64,000 bases of DNA, taken from assembly GCA_029783825.1 (NCBI GenBank), contig JAREIK010003001.1:71001-135000 (forward strand). Reading direction: 5' to 3'. This document shows, piece after piece, positions 63,335 to 64,000 of the stretch. The notes under the pieces are model-generated. The model worked only from the letters and a program-made list of their open reading frames with translations. It did not search any database and was not told the origin of the DNA. Positions within the stretch are counted from its first letter, which is position 1, and each line of letters starts with the position of its first letter. The position numbers and the translations under genes are program-made. Source of the stretch: Sapria himalayana (lineage: Eukaryota > Streptophyta > Magnoliopsida > Malpighiales > Rafflesiaceae).

Positions 63335-64000
63335 CTAAATATCTAGTCATCTATTTAACTATCTATTTATCTATCTTTCTATCTAACTATATATCTATTT
63401 ATCCACCTTTCTCTCTATCTATTTACATACCTATTTATCTATCTTTAAATCTATCTATCTATTTTTCCTTTTATCTGTTTAGTCTGTCTATGTATCTTTG
63501 TATCTACCTACCTACCAGCATGCCTAGATACATTACTACATGCTTGCCTATTTGGCTATCTATCTATTTATCTGTCTATCTACCAATTTGGTTATTTATC
63601 TATCTCTATGTCTACTTGTCTATGTGTCTATGTGTCTATGTATCTATGTATCTATGTTTCTATGTATCTATGTTTCTATGAATCTATCTATCTATATATT
63701 TTTTATTTATCTAGTTATTTATATTTTTGTTAATCTATCTATTTATCTACATATATATCTATTTATTTATCGATCTATCTCTCTATCTATCTACCTATCT
63801 ATCTATCTATCCATCTGTCTGTCTATTTGTTTGTTTGTTTGTCTATCTATCTTTCTATTTGTCTACCTATTTTTTTCCTATCTACTTACAAGTGTGCCTA
63901 CCTATGTATCTATCTATCTATCTATTTGTTATTATGTATATCTATCAATATGTCTATCTATCTACTTGTCTATGTTTCTATGTATCTATGTATCAATCAA
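62011..64000 (-). repeat. TATC (inverted GATA) tetranucleotide field
   Basis: The plus strand now reads TCTATCTATCTATTTGTCTATG, the reverse complement of the preceding field. It includes (CA)n(TA)n at 62405-62450 and a TA run near 63308-63334, and runs off the window end. Open frames move to the plus strand, as expected when a stop-free repeat strand is inverted; they are not genes. Confidence 0.95.

Noticed and set aside
62018..63681. Plus-strand ORFs of similar composition
   Set aside because: They appear exactly where the repeat is inverted, as expected for the same artefact.

Overview
This window looks like intergenic chromosome from a flowering plant. It has one intact host gene of a plant-specific bromodomain family (GTE), a broken copy of a plant EFR3-like gene, and remnants of typical plant transposons (hAT, CACTA, Ty1/copia, probably Mutator-like). 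Base composition is very AT-rich, apart from GC-rich islands that are transposon ends. I cannot name the species, or say whether it is a monocot or a eudicot.

Layout. 1-2.9 kb is AT-rich, with one SINE-like patch. 2.9-21.5 kb is a graveyard of one hAT transposon family. Its GC-rich ends carry TAGAGGTGTCAAAYGGG-type inverted termini, next to CT-rich leaders and decayed transposase remnants in both orientations. In at least one place (10864-12748), and probably a second, one copy sits inside the leader of an opposite-strand relative. 22.3-28.3 kb is a scrambled minus-strand Ty1/copia retrotransposon: three direct LTR copies, an inverted LTR piece, a deleted RT and a nested hAT MITE. Its right LTR ends inside an EFR3/SRL2-like ARM-repeat pseudogene (28.26-29.43 kb). 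30.8-32.2 kb holds a 30-bp minisatellite split by a Mutator-like element, which carries its own unrelated 30-bp minisatellite. 33-35.9 kb is AT-rich with TA microsatellites.

35.88-37.94 kb (minus strand) is the only gene that looks functional, a GTE bromodomain/NET transcription regulator. From 39.4 kb to the window end lies a field of about 24 kb of GATA/GACA-type tetranucleotide DNA. It is purine-rich on the + strand up to about 61.8 kb. After a spacer of about 215 bp it flips to TATC on the + strand. This field is interrupted by a 4.5-kb CACTA element (47104-51637, TSD CTA) with a decayed Ulp1-like cysteine protease gene, and by hAT MITEs, one with a perfect 8-bp TSD.

Many apparent ORFs in the tetranucleotide field (Tyr/Leu/Ser/Ile repeats) are by-products of the repeat and are not annotated as genes. 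I see no CRISPR array, operon, defence cluster or new enzymatic system. The most unusual structures are the inverted GATA field and the nested, self-targeting hAT family.
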